64,000 nt of DNA from Himantopus leucocephalus (Eukaryota; Chordata; Aves; Charadriiformes; Recurvirostridae), in NCBI GenBank assembly GCA_003993805.1, contig RSEF01000002.1, positions 75,582,002 to 75,646,001 of the forward strand, given 5' to 3'. Shown in pieces: positions 13,443 to 27,435 of the stretch (its first letter is position 1; each line of letters starts with the position of its first letter). Under the pieces are notes generated by a model. The model was given only the letters and a program-made list of their open reading frames with translations, ran no database searches and was not told the origin of the DNA. A program made the position numbers and the translations under genes.

Positions 13443-14033
13443 TTTAGTTATCACACTTGTCTACTGTAGGTTTTTCCCATGTTTCTCTGATACAAATATT
13501 ACTGGTCATGGGACAGAACAGCGAGATGGACCACTGCTCACCTGGACCATAGAACTTGCTAACTTTCCTTTCACCATCTCTTTTTCATTAACATACTTTT
13601 AAAATATGCATACCTCTAAGAATGCAAACCACAAAATACTATAAAGTCATTATAGTTGCACAGGCATGACTTGGTATTAAAATATTATAAACTCCACAAA
13701 ATCATCACAATTTCATTTTCCTTGTCAGTTTCTAGGATGCATTGTGTAGCAGTTGCACATAATTATACGAGGTTTTTAGCTTCTGAGCACTGTTTTCATC
13801 ATGGTTGCCTGCTTTGCTGAACAATTTAAAATGTCATCAGCCATTAAAATACAACCAGATTAATCAAGGTGTCCTTGGATAATTATCACATGAAGTTTGC
13901 ACATATGTTAGCATAAACTTTCTTTCTACAAAATGTATGCAATTCTCCCAAGTCAGATAAGATAGGATATGCTCTAAGGCATAGCGATGCTTGAATGAAT
14001 GTAAATCCTTCCTCCTATTTGTTGTCACAATAG
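13443..14033. other. Non-coding stretch, nothing recognised
   Basis: AT-rich single-copy sequence without a supported gene, repeat family or regulatory signature. Confidence 0.5.
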
Positions 14034-14255
14034 AAACAGAAGCTCTTCTGCCAAACTCTAAGAAAAAATGACCATCAGCAGCAGATTTCAGTATGTATTC
14101 ATTTTGAGTTCTTAAAAATCAAATGAAATAAATAGGGCTTACCNAAACAGAAGCTCTTCTGCCAAACTCTAAGAAAAAAATGACCATCAGCAGCAGATTT
14201 CAGTACGTATTCATTTTGAGTTCTTAAAAATCAAATGAAATAAATAGGGCTTACC
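14034..14255. repeat. Direct duplication around a single N (14144), likely assembly artefact
   Basis: Bases 14034-14143 and 14145-14255 are near-identical copies of about 110 bp. They differ by one extra A in an A-run and a T/C substitution. They abut a lone N at 14144. This is what two overlapping contig ends (possibly from different haplotypes) look like when placed side by side instead of merged. Real tandem duplication is less likely. Confidence 0.85.
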
Positions 14256-14499
14256 TATCAAGAAATGTATTCATCTATTAAAATTAATTTGTGTTTTTCA
14301 TAGGAAAAAAAAGCTATAGAAAAGTACATATCCTCATTTTGGATTTGAAATAAATCCTCTACATATCTATGCAACCTAGAATCAAAATTAATAGGCTTCT
14401 AGATTCATGTAAAGAAGCTCTACTCTGAAACAGGCTTGTAGTTTACGTGCAGCCAACTGGCCAGAGCTGGAACTTGCACATGAGAGGAGAACAAAAGAT
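14256..14499. other. Non-coding spacer between two single-N duplications
   Basis: AT-rich sequence with nothing recognised. Confidence 0.5.
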
Positions 14500-14645
14500 C
14501 ACCAAGCACAAGAGCACAAGATGGAAAACAAAATGAAAGGTAAAAAGCAAAAAAACCAACCCACATTTGNAGACCACCAAGCACAAGAGCACAAGACGGA
14601 AAACAAAATGAAAGGTAAAAAGCAAAAAAACCAACCCCACATTTG
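14500..14645. repeat. Direct duplication around a single N (14570), likely assembly artefact
   Basis: Bases 14500-14569 and 14575-14645 are almost the same 70-71 bp, differing in one base and a C-run length. A lone N at 14570 and four bases lie between them. The repeated 'FLLFTFHFVF'-like open frame seen on the minus strand here is a by-product of this duplication, not a repeat protein. Confidence 0.85.
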
Positions 14646-16225
14646 CACAGACTAGACTGCATAACAAGCTCAGCTGGTGTGAATTACCATCAAAGCTCCT
14701 CCAACATCAGTGAAGCTGTGCCAATTTAGACCAGATGAGATCTAAGCTGTCATTAGCCAAATGGCAAAAAAAAAAAAAAAAAAAAGGGCCCAGTTCTTAC
14801 TTATTTCAATTTCCATGCATGTGCACACAAAAATATATCATTGGCTTCACCGCTGTTATTCCTAGTTTCCTGCAGCATAAGAAGAAGAATCAGAAGTATT
14901 GTGTTTCCACAGGTTTGCTCATAAACATCTATTGACTGCATATTCGCTTGAGCTATCCGACAGCATCCTGTAACATTTCAGATCAGATTAAATTCACTTT
15001 ATTTCAGATTTCTTAAAAACCCCAGAAAGACAGGTCAAGCAAAGCAGGACGATTCCTGCCAAGCTGTAATTTTCACTGGAAGCCATATGACTGGCTTTGG
15101 AAAACTTCACCCTTAAAGAAGGAAAAAACAGTCAAGGCTTGTAAGGACGTAGGGCAAACCAAGAGGAGCAGAAACAGGCCAGTGCCAACCCCTTCCCTAA
15201 CATGGAGAGATGGAAGAAAGTTTGGACCAGCATCTGTGCTTTGTCACTCTCCAACTTCTCAACAGACAGAGGGGTCCAGCCATTACGCAGTTCTGCACAG
15301 CTGATATTAACCTAATCACAGCACGGTGAGGAAGCTGAATTCAGTAAAATTGCTAGTCACATCGTTCATTCCTTGTTTTAGCTTTCGTCAATATTTACAA
15401 TATGTTTAGACAATCCTTTCAGATGAACAAAATAGCCCTTTCCTCTCCCTGTTTTGCTGCCAGAGAAACTGCAAGGATGTCTATGTGGTGTACAAAGGCT
15501 AAAGGTACACAGGCCACTTTTTGAATGAGCTAATTCAGCTGCCAATTCTGGTCTGGTCAGGTCAATAGGAAACTCCAGGAAGAACAATTTATCCCACTTC
15601 TTTCTTGCTGAGGTAAATCAGCCAACTCTGCTACAGCTAGTCTGTTTGTGGCAAACATATCTTGAGTATTTACTTATCTGCCAAGATTGCAGAATGCACC
15701 TGCCTCTTCCAGTGACCCAAAAACTGGTGTGCTAGTCCCCAGTCTTCTGCTCCTACCACTAATCTCAAGATAAACTCATCACTGTCAGTTTTATTAGACC
15801 AGCTTACATTGGCAAATCTGCCAGCTATTATCACAGAATCATAATCACACACTGATCCTTGCAAATTTTTGACCTCAAAATTCACATAGTCACACAGACA
15901 TGCTATGATAGGAAAACTGCAAAGTCTGCCGCTATCAATCTTTCCTCTCTTTGAATCCGCATAGTTCAAGTAAGAAAGGAAGGTGAATTTACACAACTGC
16001 ACTTCAAACAATGCACACAAATAATTATGAAGATGTCCTGTTCTCTGCCGTTAAACTGCTCTGTATTCTATGACCATGAAGACTGCCAGAGAAACCCAAA
16101 GGCCACCAGAGTAAAATCTGGACACAAAACTTCCAAGAGACTAGACGCAATATCTCCTACTCCTCCCAGCTACCACTGAAAAGAGAAGGTACAAATTCTG
16201 TGTTTCACATGCATTGTAAAGTTAC
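14646..16225. other. Non-coding stretch, nothing recognised
   Basis: There is no supported gene. A poly-A run of about 20 lies at 14766-14785. The 116-codon minus-strand frame at 15670-16020 has no recognisable domain. Confidence 0.5.
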
Positions 16226-16256
16226 TCTGCCAACCAAACTATTCTGTGATTCTATA
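16226..16256 (+). mobile_element. Possible CR1 3' tail relic
   Basis: CCAACCAAACTATTCTGTGA followed by TTCTATA is close to the CR1 sense 3' terminus with its ATTCTRTG tail repeats. Upstream sequence is not recognisably CR1, so this is either a very short insertion or a worn remnant. Confidence 0.45.
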
Positions 16257-17286
16257 TGCGCCAAAAAGGAACAAAGTACTAGGAGATGATTAGAGCAAAA
16301 AGAATAGTAAGTTCCAGGAAGAGTGCTGATGATATCAAGTTTGATACTGTTTGATTGAGCCAAGAAACATACACTTGGGTCCTCAGTATCACTAGGGAGC
16401 TCTTCTTTGTAGTTGGCATAGTTGATGGGTTCGCTTTAACACTTCTACAAATTTGATCTAAAAGATTAATAAAAAGTAAGACAAGTGAAAATTACCAATA
16501 AGCATTTAAAAGTATCCCAAATGCTTACAGTGGTCTCTTAAGGTAGCATAAGCATAGGTTTCACTGGTGAAATAAAGGCGCAAGGCTATCACTCAGGTTG
16601 TTAAATGGTGCCTGTCAAAAAAAGGCCAGGTCCGATTATTTCAACAAAAGCAGCCAAATCCATCTGGTGCTCAGTGACCATCCAGAAAGCACTTACAAGC
16701 TTCAAAGGACTGAGCTACTACGGCACATCCTGAAGATATATACATGAAATCATTACTGATCAATTTTTATTTCGTAAGAAGTTTTCTTTGGCCTTCTACC
16801 TTAAAGCTCTACTGAGTGACAACAACGGTTTGTTGATGAATTCAGAGCAAAATGGTGCTGGGGGGTACATCCGAAGCCAACGGTAAACACTGCACCCAAA
16901 GCCATCCTGGTTCTAATTTTGTGAGATTTGATTTTACTGTTCAATAAAGTGTCTTCCAACAGCTGTGCTTTGGTGGAGCACAGACAACAAAAAGCAGCTG
17001 CACATGGCAGCAGCTCTGGTTTCATATGCCTGATGGTTTCAAAATTCAGCAAATGTTTACTTTTGGGCATTGGCTCAGCTACAGTCCTGCAATTAGAAGT
17101 GCCCAGCAACCGTGCATCACTGAAACTGATGATGCTCTGAGAAGGGGAACTGCGGAGACCTTGCAGGAGTAGAATGATAACGATTTAATTATCACACACA
17201 ATAGCAGAACTAATCACAGTGGAACATACAAATATCAAAGCACCAAAGGAAAGAATTCTCTGAAGAACCTTTTTGCAACACACAAA
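16257..17286. other. Non-coding stretch, nothing recognised
   Basis: There is no supported gene. Overlapping frames on both strands at about 16801-17140 are chance openings without domains. Confidence 0.5.
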
Positions 17287-17435
17287 TTCAGAGAATGGTT
17301 CAGGTGGAAAGGGACCTCTTGAGATCATCTAGTACAATCCCCCTGGCTCAAGCAGGTCCAGCTACAGCCAGTTGCCCAGGACTGGCTCCAACTGGGTTTT
17401 GAGTATCTCCGCAGATGGAGTGACACAGGTCAATA
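17287..17435 (-). mobile_element. CR1 LINE fragment
   Basis: Antisense CR1 3' region: GAATGGTTCAGGTGGAAAGG, GAGATCATCTAGTACAATCC, then the CAGTTGCCCAGGACTGG and GGGTTTTGAGTATCTCC blocks in the expected antisense order. It is 5'-truncated near 17435 and has no coding capacity. Confidence 0.85.
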
Positions 17436-20400
17436 ATCTCCAGCTGAATTGACTGGGATATCTTGTCTTCCTTTTTGTTTTTTCCCTTTTCCTTCCTTCC
17501 TTTTTTTTTTTTTTTGTGAATACAGTGAATAAGGCAAAAAATTCAAAAACTTGAAAAACACTGCGTTTTATATGCTCATTGAAAACCGTAAGCCTCACAG
17601 AGCAATTCCTGCCCTGTGAAAATGAGATGGGAAAATATATCCACACAAGCCACTGTTCTGGATTGTAACAAAGACAACGGACAAGCAATTTGAAAATAAT
17701 GAATGGCAATGTAAAAAGCAAGAAAGGTGACTTCCACGAGTAAGGCACAAACACTGCTGGATAAAGCCTCAAATCCTTTCCAAGGATCTTCAGCTGTTTG
17801 GGATTCCTGATGGACAATACAAAGTGATCAGTCCTCTCCATGGATCCTGTCTGACATCTTAAGATTTTCATCTTTAAGAAAAGATCCTTTAAGGAATAAG
17901 AAGGCCTGTAATGCCTTCGTTAAAAACATTCCAATAGGAGGGCAATACAGAATTTTTCGTCTTTATGGAAGCAATAGCAGCCAAAAGCAAAGTATTACTC
18001 TACACGACATCCAGCTGCTCTTCCACATCAACACAAAAGAAGAGAAGAGAATATTTTTAATCTGTCCGTCCTGGCAGAAAACACACAAGCTAATGTTTCA
18101 ATGTTCAAGAATAAACAACATCTGTTTTGGATGGAGTAGACTGAGAAAAAATCATAAGCCAACCTGCAGATAACCTAAGTACATGAATTTATAAGAGACC
18201 ATGCTTGTTGATTATTTGCTTAATACATCTGGAATGTATTTCCTCATTTATGCAATACGATGGTGGGTTTTTTTCCTCACAAAGAAAGATCCTCCACTGG
18301 GACTCATAAAGGCAGTAATATTTTAGGAAGTTACTATTACACTAAGAATAGTAGAGATTGTCTTGCATTTTCTTGTTCACAGCTTTATAATTAACAAAGT
18401 AAAAACATAGGCTGTTATGTTTGATGGAAGTTTCCCCAGAGAGATCAAATAATCTAAAGCAGCAACAGCTTTCTATAATTCTGAATATAATTATTTGAGT
18501 GAATTTCTGTTTATGGTGTAAACAGTCATAGTTAAGTAGATGGGTCTTGGTGGTGGCCACTTGCATTCCTAAGGGCACTTGCAAGAAAGTCAAGTTGCTC
18601 TGCCACATCTTAGGAGAGTTACTAAAGTATTACTGTTAATTTCTGCCATATTAATAAATGTCTGTTTATAGGTAGGGGCACTTTATCTTCGACATTACAA
18701 TGCTGAATCTGGAATCAGTATTGCAAATTTAAAGGCAGATCATCAGAATAACAAGGACTGAACAAACTTCACAGAAACACAGTATTTCCAAAATTTGGCC
18801 CTTCTTAATGTAAAAAACCTCAAACCAATAGAATCTCTGCTATGCTTAGTGCAGTTGACTGTGTGATCGCATATATATAACAATGCGCATTTATATATTT
18901 ACATAGAGATACACAGATAGATGTGTATACACCACACAAAGACACACCATCTTTCTGAAATAATATTTTCAGAGTTACAAAGAAAAAGCTTTTTCAGCCC
19001 AAAGGGCTGATAAGAACTAAGCATGCTGATGGAACACACAATTTCTATTTGAGGGCAAGGGTTAGTAGAGATAGCCTAGAAAATAACAGTACAATAGCTA
19101 GAAGGAACAGCATGAAGTATAATGCCAAGAGAGGAGAGACAACACGCACCTCCTCGTTTTTGCTGGTGGCCTAAAAGAATGCTAAACCAGACCATGCCAC
19201 AGGCCTTCAAGGTACGAATTGTAGCCGCTACAAAGCAAGAAAGTAGTGCCAGCATTTCTCCCTGAGTGCTGCAGGGGCATATGCTCCTACAACACACAGG
19301 ACCAACATCAAAGACACCTAACATCTGCTATGGTTGCAGATACCACAGAAGCTCCTCTCAGCCTGTAGCTCCTCAACAAGATTAAATTTTCTATCTTAGC
19401 CACACACAGATGAAAAGCTCTTTTTTTCACCACTACAACTACCTCTTGCAGAGAAAAATCCTCCTGCACAAATAATTTCTATGCTCTGAACACCCTTCCA
19501 CCTTGAAATTCCATCACCTGCCTTTCTGCTGACTTCTGCACTTTCTCTCTCAGGATCCACCTTGCCTAAAACCAAACTGCTGCCTAGAAAGAAGCGGTAG
19601 CTGTTAACAGCACGCAGTGGAAGCATGAGCTGTACATCAACATTTCTCATTTTGCTTTGTCCCTCTGCTCTTTGGCAAACAGGTACAATGAGGAAATCGG
19701 GGATGGATAGTTAACTTCTTTTTGATGATGTAACATGACAACTATTGAGTCCTCCAGGATGTTCAAACATATACAAACATTTCTTTACCCACTCTATAAT
19801 GCATTATCCCCACAAACATGCATACAGCTTAGCCATATACTCTTTAAAATGTATTACGACATCTAGATATATGAGCAGATTTCAAAAGAAGATAAAACAC
19901 CTCCTGTTCCCATTGTTTTCAAGGAAATTTTGGTACCTGGCCCCTCAGAAAGAAGAACCTTTTCATTAAGGGCATCAGCAGTAGGAATCAAAGAGTGATC
20001 TCTACCTCTTTTAAGTAGCAATACCTATGAAATCAAGAGCATATAAGAAGGAGATGTCACCGCAGGGCTCCAGTTACGTGTGTCCAATAATGTCCAATGT
20101 GCTTGCACTGCCATTACCACTACAACAGTTGTTCACTGCTCAAGATTATCACCATGTGATGACACAAAATGCAAGTTATTCCATGAGTTTCTTTTCCTTC
20201 TGTAAGTCTTGTTTGGGAATCAGCTGTAGAAACACGACTGCCTCAGCGCTCCCTCATGATTTAATCAGTTTTTAGCAAAACTTGATGACATACCTAAATA
20301 TAAACATTTCTGATCCAGTCAGGCATGAAGCAATCCAGACCAGAAAAGAGGCGGAGGGGTGGGGGGGTGGTGGTGCGGGGAACCCTGGAAAACAGTAATG

Positions 20401-23135
20401 ATATTGGACAGAAAAAGCAGAGAACATGGTAAATCAAGGCAGTCGGATTCTACCTTGATCTTACTTTTGGTACCAAATGCCATGGGCAAGAAGAAGAAAG
20501 GTCTACACTCTCATAAGCATCACCTTATTCGCTCTATTTTTCTGTAACATAAACCCTCTGTTGTCCCCGAGATTCATTCAGGACAGTGACCACAGAGGAG
20601 GGTGCAGCTATCATACAAGGAAGTACTGTGGTTGCAAACAGTCTTTTGTGGATCCCAAAGATCACACATTCAAGGGTCTCTGCTCCCCGAGTACTCTAGA
20701 AGAAATACATTGAAGCTTCAGATACTGTTTGGTTCTGCGTAAGAATATACTTAGAGGAGAAAATAAAAAAAGCAACTAAAGTAAGTGATCATCAGGTTTG
20801 CACTTCTTTTATTTAATAGGAAATATCTGTAAGCAAAACTTTTCATTATGGTACAATGTTCTTGCATCATGTGTGAACGCGTCACTGTATGCAGTTATGC
20901 TTCTGGAACAGCATGAATAAGTAACACGAGGAGAACACAGTATTCAGCAAACACCTAAGGGGACAATCACATTAAATTCTGATTCACCTGCGAAGGAACT
21001 GTGCTACACCAAAAAGCATAATTATGCATTTTGTCTAAATTAAATATGCTCTTAATAGCATAACAGAAGGTGTCTATGCTCTTTTCTTGGCAGTGGCTGT
21101 ACACATAGCACAGAGCTTAGAACTAATATGCCCTACCTGCCAAGTATAAAGTTCAGTACATTTTGGTCTTTTTGTTAACCTGATATTCACAATTATGCTG
21201 GTTTTGAAGCATTTACCATGTAAGAAATGCAGCAGCTGAAAAATATCCAGATTCAGTGGTCATTGATACATTCAGTCATCCAACAATTTCAGCATGTTCA
21301 GTAGAATACATGGATGTGCACATATTTAATTAGAACATGCACAAGTTTTGTATATAAAGAATTGATAAGAGGAGGACTGAAATCTTTCTGAAACCTTCAG
21401 GGCTTTTTTTTCCCCCAAGACTATAACGTAGCTAATTTATTATACACATTTCAGCTAATATTTATGTGAAAAACTGACAAATGCCATCTTGGTAGGATTC
21501 AAGAAATGATTTTGCTATTTCAGCATCCTATAAAACTGTCATACGATACCAATTCTGTCAATCAACAGTGTCAAATTTTGAAAGCGTCTCTTTGTTCTGA
21601 CTGGTTAGTACTACTGCATTTTACAGAAGAAGGTTAGCCAGGTCAGATTTCAAAGATGACCAGCTCTTAAGATAATCTGAAACTTCAAGCAGCAGAGAAC
21701 ACAGACCATTAAAGTGTGTAGCCTGCAAAATAAAATCCTTTGTTGAGAATTCAAAGCCTTTTTTCAGTAGGAAAAAAATACAAAAGCATACATTCTTTAA
21801 ATATACATTTAGCCTCTTGGCCTTACTCCACAAAGCTGCTCTTCAGCACCAAGAGCATAGCCAATAATTTGTTGTTACAGCCTGACTTTCCTGATACCAT
21901 TTTGCTTTTAACTTCTAAAAGGGTTTTAAATGCAGTCTGTTCCATTTTTGGAATGTAATTACTAAAAATAGCCTTCATTAGCATTAGATAACAACAGGGG
22001 GGCAGGGAGGGAACAATCGTAATTTCAAAAGAAACAGCTTCGTTTCACTGACTGAAAAACAGTGCAGCTGATCCATCAACGATGTCTGAAGAAAACTGCC
22101 CGAAGAGAAATATCAATTTCAGAATCAGTTGGAAATGGTTTTTGTCATTATGCATAATCATAAACATATAACTAACAACATTCTGAATACAGAGGTATGG
22201 CCAGCTAAGGTACAGAAAGATAAAGAAAAAAAAATAGCCAATTAACATCAAGATATAACATGTCTGTCTCCTTTTTCCACCAAATATCCATGCTGTGTTG
22301 CCTTCTCTGGAAGTAGAGAACAACGTATCCAAGGCATTTTCATGCTTTCTTAATTAACATTGCCTAAATGCTTAATTTCTAGCCCTGACAAAGTGCTGTT
22401 TAAATTACTTGTCACCTGGATAGAAATGATGAGACCTATCACATTTGAAGGTCCCTTGCACTCCTCTGCCAGCTATGTGCACTACAGCAGGTCTGCCAAA
22501 GTATTCCTCAGTGCACAATGGAGAAACATCTTCCCAATGCCAGGAACTATCATTTAGGAGCAAAAGAACTGCTAGCCCTCAGAATTTACTCTGTTGTAAA
22601 TTATGACTGTCATTTTTAATTATATAGATAGATAAAATGAAATAAAACTGTGCCAAAGTGACAGGTTACTTTGAACAACTATCCTTATCTGGTCCTCTAA
22701 AATCTTAACCCTTAATAGTTGCTATAAGTTAATTGCCACAGTGTGGGCCAGCACTCCACTAAGCTCCTTCTTTCAAAGGGAGCAGAGAAACGGGTCAGCC
22801 TTCCTTTTTCTTTTCATTTTTTCCCCGATACTATCAACCTTTTTCCTGCTAGTATCACCCACTTTTACCTCCAGAAATACATCTTGCAAAATTGAGGATG
22901 GAGGCTAAACATCTTTCAGTCAATCCACTTCCGAGCCTGAAACTAAGACAATGCAATTTGACTGAATAGAATCAGAAGTCTGGGAGTGCTGAAAAAGTCG
23001 GAGTTCAAGTAAGTCCTAAAGAGCACCTCTGTGAGCAGACAGATCACACGTGTCCTGGGGGTCCCTTCCTATTTCAGATGTTCCTGAGTGAAAAGTATTA
23101 AACAGATATCCTCTATTCCTCAATACTGTCTCCTT
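17436..23135. other. Non-coding stretch, no gene or repeat recognised
   Basis: There is no supported gene. A pyrimidine-rich run lies at 17470-17515. AT-rich simple sequence lies near 18865-18930, and a G-rich patch near 20352-20382. The 169-codon minus frame at 17362-17871 starts outside CR1, runs through the pyrimidine tract and ends inside the neighbouring CR1. It is not credible as a gene. Confidence 0.5.
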
Positions 23136-23796
23136 CACAGAACGGCTGCAGTGGGAAGAGACCTCTGGAGATTGTCTGGTCCATCCCTTCCTGCTCAAAC
23201 CAGGGTCAATTAGAGCAGGATACTCAGGACCACGTCGTACAGTTGGGTTTTTAGTATCTCCAAGGACGGAGACATCACAACGCCCCCAGCAAAGCTGTTC
23301 TAGTGTTCAACCACCCTCACAGTAAAAAAGTTTTTTCTTATGTTGAAATGGAATTTCCTGCATCAGTTTGGGCCTGCTGTGTCTTCTGCTCTCACTGGGC
23401 GCTACTGAGAAAAGTCTGGCTCTGTCTTCTTTACTCTTCCCCATCAGGTATTTATATACACTGAGAAGATCCCCCTGAGCATTCTCTCTTCTCAAGGGCC
23501 TCTCCTCATATGACAGATGCTCCAAGTCCTTAATCACTTCTGTGGCCCTTCACTGGATGCACACCAGCATGTCCATCTCTCTCTTGTACTAGGGAGCCCA
23601 GGACAGGACAAAAATCTCCAGATGTGTCTCACCAGTACTGAGCAGAGAACAAGGATCATGTCCCTTGACCTGCTGGCAAAACCCTTTTTAATGCAGCCCA
23701 GGAAGCCGTTGGCCATCTCTGCAGGAAGGGTGCATTGCTGGCTCACAGACAGCATGTTGTCCACCCAACTTTTGGATAATAAACAGACACCCCAAG
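23136..23796 (-). mobile_element. CR1 LINE fragment, longest in the window
   Basis: About 660 bp of antisense CR1 in consensus order. It starts with the 3'-end block (GGGAAGAGACCTCTGGAGAT). Next come the 'ACCACCCTCACAGTAAA' block and a GAGAAGATCCCCCTGAGC-type block. It then runs through CTCCAAGTCCTTAATCACTT and TGTGGCCCTTCACTGGATG to TTTTTAATGCAGCCCAGGA, GGGTGCATTGCTGGCTCA and finally a CACCCCAAG block. Open frames over it (for example 23517-23984 + and 23534-23830 -) are shadows of the element and have no independent support. Confidence 0.92.
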
Positions 23797-23803
23797 ATGC
23801 AAC

Positions 23804-24007
23804 CTCTATCTTTCCCTGTCCCTCCTGCAACAGATCTCATCCTTTCTCTCAAAGATCTCGTGTGCATTTCAAACAAAATGAAGTTCTGTGTTCCTCCAAG
23901 ATGANACTCTATCTTTCCCTGTCCCTCCTGCAACTGATCTCATCCTTTCTCTCAAAGATCTCATGTGCATTTCAAACAAAATGAAGTTCTGTGTTCCTCC
24001 AAGATGA
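23804..24007. repeat. Direct duplication around a single N (23905), likely assembly artefact
   Basis: Two 101-bp copies, 23804-23904 and 23907-24007, differ at about two positions and flank a lone N at 23905. An unmerged contig overlap is the simplest explanation. The true sequence probably contains the block once. Confidence 0.87.
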
Positions 24008-27000
24008 TTTTGCTGCACATGGAGCCGGATGGCACTCTTTAAACCTAACCTGAAATATCCCTGGTCTTTGGTCTGTAATATCTAATCTTATCACCTGGGA
24101 TGGCTCCTGGCATAGTACTCGTTGTATAATGAGACTGAGCTAGCAGTCACATAAAACCAAAAGATGGCCCTAGACAGATTTGTGATAGTTCTTCAGTCAA
24201 AGGGTGTTTCACATATTTCCTAAACTCAACACCTGTCAGGAATGTAACATAAGACTCACTTTGCCAAGATTACTTATTTTTTTCATAATGCACTACATAG
24301 TCAACACAGAAAATGCAAGACAGGCTACAAAGAAGAAAGTCAGCATTTGACACTACCTGTGACAAGCATGAAACATTCAAAACCAGAAGCTGTCTTCTTC
24401 CAGCATGAAGCTTGAGAAAGAGGTCCTGATTATTGCTTACTGGTAGAGGTTTTTTCTTCACAAATGTGACATCACATATTATCCTAAATTGCTCCCATCA
24501 GTTTGTCAGAAGGCATGCCTACCAATACATGAAATCACCACGACTTGGGCTGCATCAAGGAGACATCCTAAAAGTACGCTAGCCCACTGTGAAGAAAAAG
24601 CCGCTTGGAATTGCTACTTGGTCAATTCATGTAGAAATCAGGAGAGCTAAAAATACAAAGATTAATAAAGAGAATAATCTGTGCTCTCTAGGTAAACATA
24701 GAAACACTGGAATAGGAAGAAGCAGAATTGCAAATAGGTGAAACAATAAAACAGACTTAATTCTGTCTGGCAACTCAACTGCATCTTTTGGTGTCAGAAC
24801 AAGACTTCTCCTGTACTCGTAAAGCTGAGGGCTTATTCTGGCAAGCATTCTTGCTGATGAACACTGCTTCAGAAAACCATGCCTTGTTCTGGTTATAGTC
24901 GATGATTTATGCCTTTATTGAAAGAACTATGGAAAACAAATAGAAGATCAAAGGAAATCTTTGACATCTTTATGATTGTCTTTGGAGTTTCAGAGCATGC
25001 CTCCCTTAATTCCCTACTAACTTTGGAAAGCCCTTAATGTAATGATTTTGCTGATGGCAGCATGTGTGAAACTATATTAAGCTTGAAAATACATCTCTTT
25101 GATGAATGAAAGGAGACCCTGAAGTGCTAATTCCTCCAGCACTCTTTTCTTCTCATTTACCATTCTTCAAGAAGCTGGCTGAACAGCAGCTAGGAAAAAC
25201 TGAGTTGTATCACTCTGCAATTCACATTCAGGAAGAGTTTGCGGGATAACAGCTTGCTTTACACGTTCTGATTGTTTTATTAACACAGACTTTTTAAAAA
25301 TTAAGTATGGGCATTAGAACTCAGTTTCCCTTTTCACCATTTCCTGAATTCAGTTACAAAATATAAATACTATGTGTGGGCTTTCTTCAGTCTGGGGGTT
25401 TCTTTGCAACTCCAGTCCTTTGCCAGTACAAAGGTAACTTCTTTTGCTTGTGGCAATGCTTTATAAAGCACACCATCTGGAAAACTGAAAGTTGCACCTA
25501 CCACTTTGTATCATTATTAGACGCGGGAGTTCTGGGCTACAAAAAGACAAAGACCTGTTCATAAGAACTACAAAAATGGGACTGAAGAGCGCAGTCTGTC
25601 CCAAACTCGGTTTCACTCATCACCAAGACAAAGCCCAATCTAGCACAGCAAGACAAACAAACAGCAGCTACTGTGCATTCTTCCTCCGAGAGATAAGACG
25701 ACTATTACAGCCTCCTCTGCTCAACAGCTACATAAATCTAAGTCATTAAGGAGTTAAGAAGATCCCTTTCTGTAGCAGTTTGTAGTTTGGAATCTCTTCA
25801 GTTAAGAAAAAAGAAAACCCCAGAACAGGCAGATCCAAACGAGGAAACCTCAGTCCCTTCATTTCTGAGGGGAGAGAATAAGAATGGGAAGAAAAAAAAT
25901 CAAAATATTCCTCTGAAAAGACACTATTCATCATTTCAAATGACACAGCCCCTCTATGTTCAGCAAATTCATTACAACTTACCTGCTCAAACTGTCCACC
26001 TAGAGCTGGCAACCTTCTTTATACTGGGAAGCTACATGGAGCCTGCTTGTTAAATCCTCCCTACAACATATTCCTTGTCCTTTTTCACTGTAACCATAGC
26101 CCAGAATGACAATTTCGGATGCAGGACACACATTAAAACACATCTTGCAGCATGTACACACAGTTTCATGTATATGGCTCAGGCTTTACGCCTTCACAGC
26201 TTCTTGGGATTGAGCTTTTCTTCTAAGCAGCAGAGAATCCAGGATGAATAGATCCTCGTTCTAGAAACATTTCAGTAGAGTAAGAACTAAGCTGTTTCAA
26301 ATCTCTAATCCAGAAAAAAAGAAAATGGTTTTCTGTGCTGGCAGCTCACTTAGTTTCATTAAGTCTTTCCATATTTAGCAGACTTGTTTGTTTTTTATCC
26401 CCCAGATTCTGACATGAGAATCTACAGCTTTCAGAAGTTGAAAAAGTAATGTTTAAGTCTTGTGGCAATGTAAAAATATGGCTTAGAAGCAGAACCAAAG
26501 GAAACCAAACCCACACCTAGCATTTTAAAGCACCTTTTTTACAACTAGCGCTGTTTCTGGTGAGAACGAAATCACAGCAAGGAGCTGGAAGCAGCTGTAT
26601 GACCCAGGCATTAAGCTTCAATTGACAAGTTTCCTCCAAACACTAAAAATTCAAAAGTAACTTTTCAGTACCAATTTTCAGTAGTGAGCAAATTCAGAAA
26701 CATTTGACATAGATTAAAAATGAGCAATATGGAAGCTATATGAAATTTAGTATTAAATACACACTCACCTTTTTAGGTTTTAAAATAAGGAACTAGCAGT
26801 GCCAGAGTTCTCTGCACTGGACGAAGGTTTTGAAAACATTAGAGCTGGCTAAACTGCACACTTGGCAAATGGAGAGGGGAGCAAAGAGCAATACACAGAA
26901 ACACACAGAGCTGTGAAGCTACTCCAGATCATGCCGTAGACATCACTTCAAGGAAGTGGCTGAAATAAGAGACCCTTGCCTCTTCCAGAGGCCTGTCACC

Positions 27001-27304
27001 GGAATATTTTCCCAAGAAAAGGGACTTTAAGCACACATACGTGGCAGTGCAACTTAGTTGCTTGAGGCAGGTCTCAAGAAAATGCTAAATGGCTCTCAAG
27101 TGAGCCCAGACATTACCTTTCCTGCTGCTCCAACTCTCAGACCATATAAAATAAATATTGCATATACTTTGCTAAAAAATGTTCAAGAAAATCCAGATAC
27201 TGCAGGCAGTTCTTATTGTCTTTATTACTGCAATGGCCTGGTTGAAAGTCATGTCCCATATGGGACTGCAGACCCATCTTCCTGAGCACTCTCATAAACA
27301 AACG
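24008..27304. other. Non-coding stretch, nothing recognised
   Basis: There is no supported gene. Frames of up to about 88 codons occur on both strands at 25746-26053 but overlap each other and show no domain. Confidence 0.5.
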
Positions 27305-27435
27305 CTAAGCGCTCCAAGGAGGTTACAGTCTAAATAGATGAGAGGAAAGAAGCATTCTTAATCCCGGTTTTCAGATGAAGAATTGAGTCATAAAGCGATA
27401 TAACACATGCTCCACAAAGACGGTCAGGCCCTTTC
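27305..27435 (-). mobile_element. MIR-family SINE relic
   Basis: On + the order is GCTCCAAGGAGGTTACAGTC, TAAATAGATGAGAGG, ATTCTTAATCCCGGTTTTCAG, then GATGAAGAATTGAGTCATAA. This parallels the antisense core of amniote MIR-type SINEs (a 'lead-to-ATCCC.TTTTACAGATG.GGAACTGAG.CA' pattern). It is ancient and substituted, and inactive. Confidence 0.65.

Noticed and set aside
14420..14667. Minus-strand frames with a repeated hydrophobic FLLFTFHFVF-like block
   Set aside because: The repetition comes from the duplicated sequence on either side of the N at 14570. It is not a membrane protein.
17362..17871. 169-codon minus-strand open frame
   Set aside because: It runs through a Lys/Glu/Arg-rich purine tract and ends inside an antisense CR1 fragment, so it is a chance frame.
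23517..23984. 155-codon open frame with a repeated C-terminal segment
   Set aside because: It lies on the antisense of a CR1 and crosses the single-N duplication at 23905. The repeat in the protein is an assembly effect.
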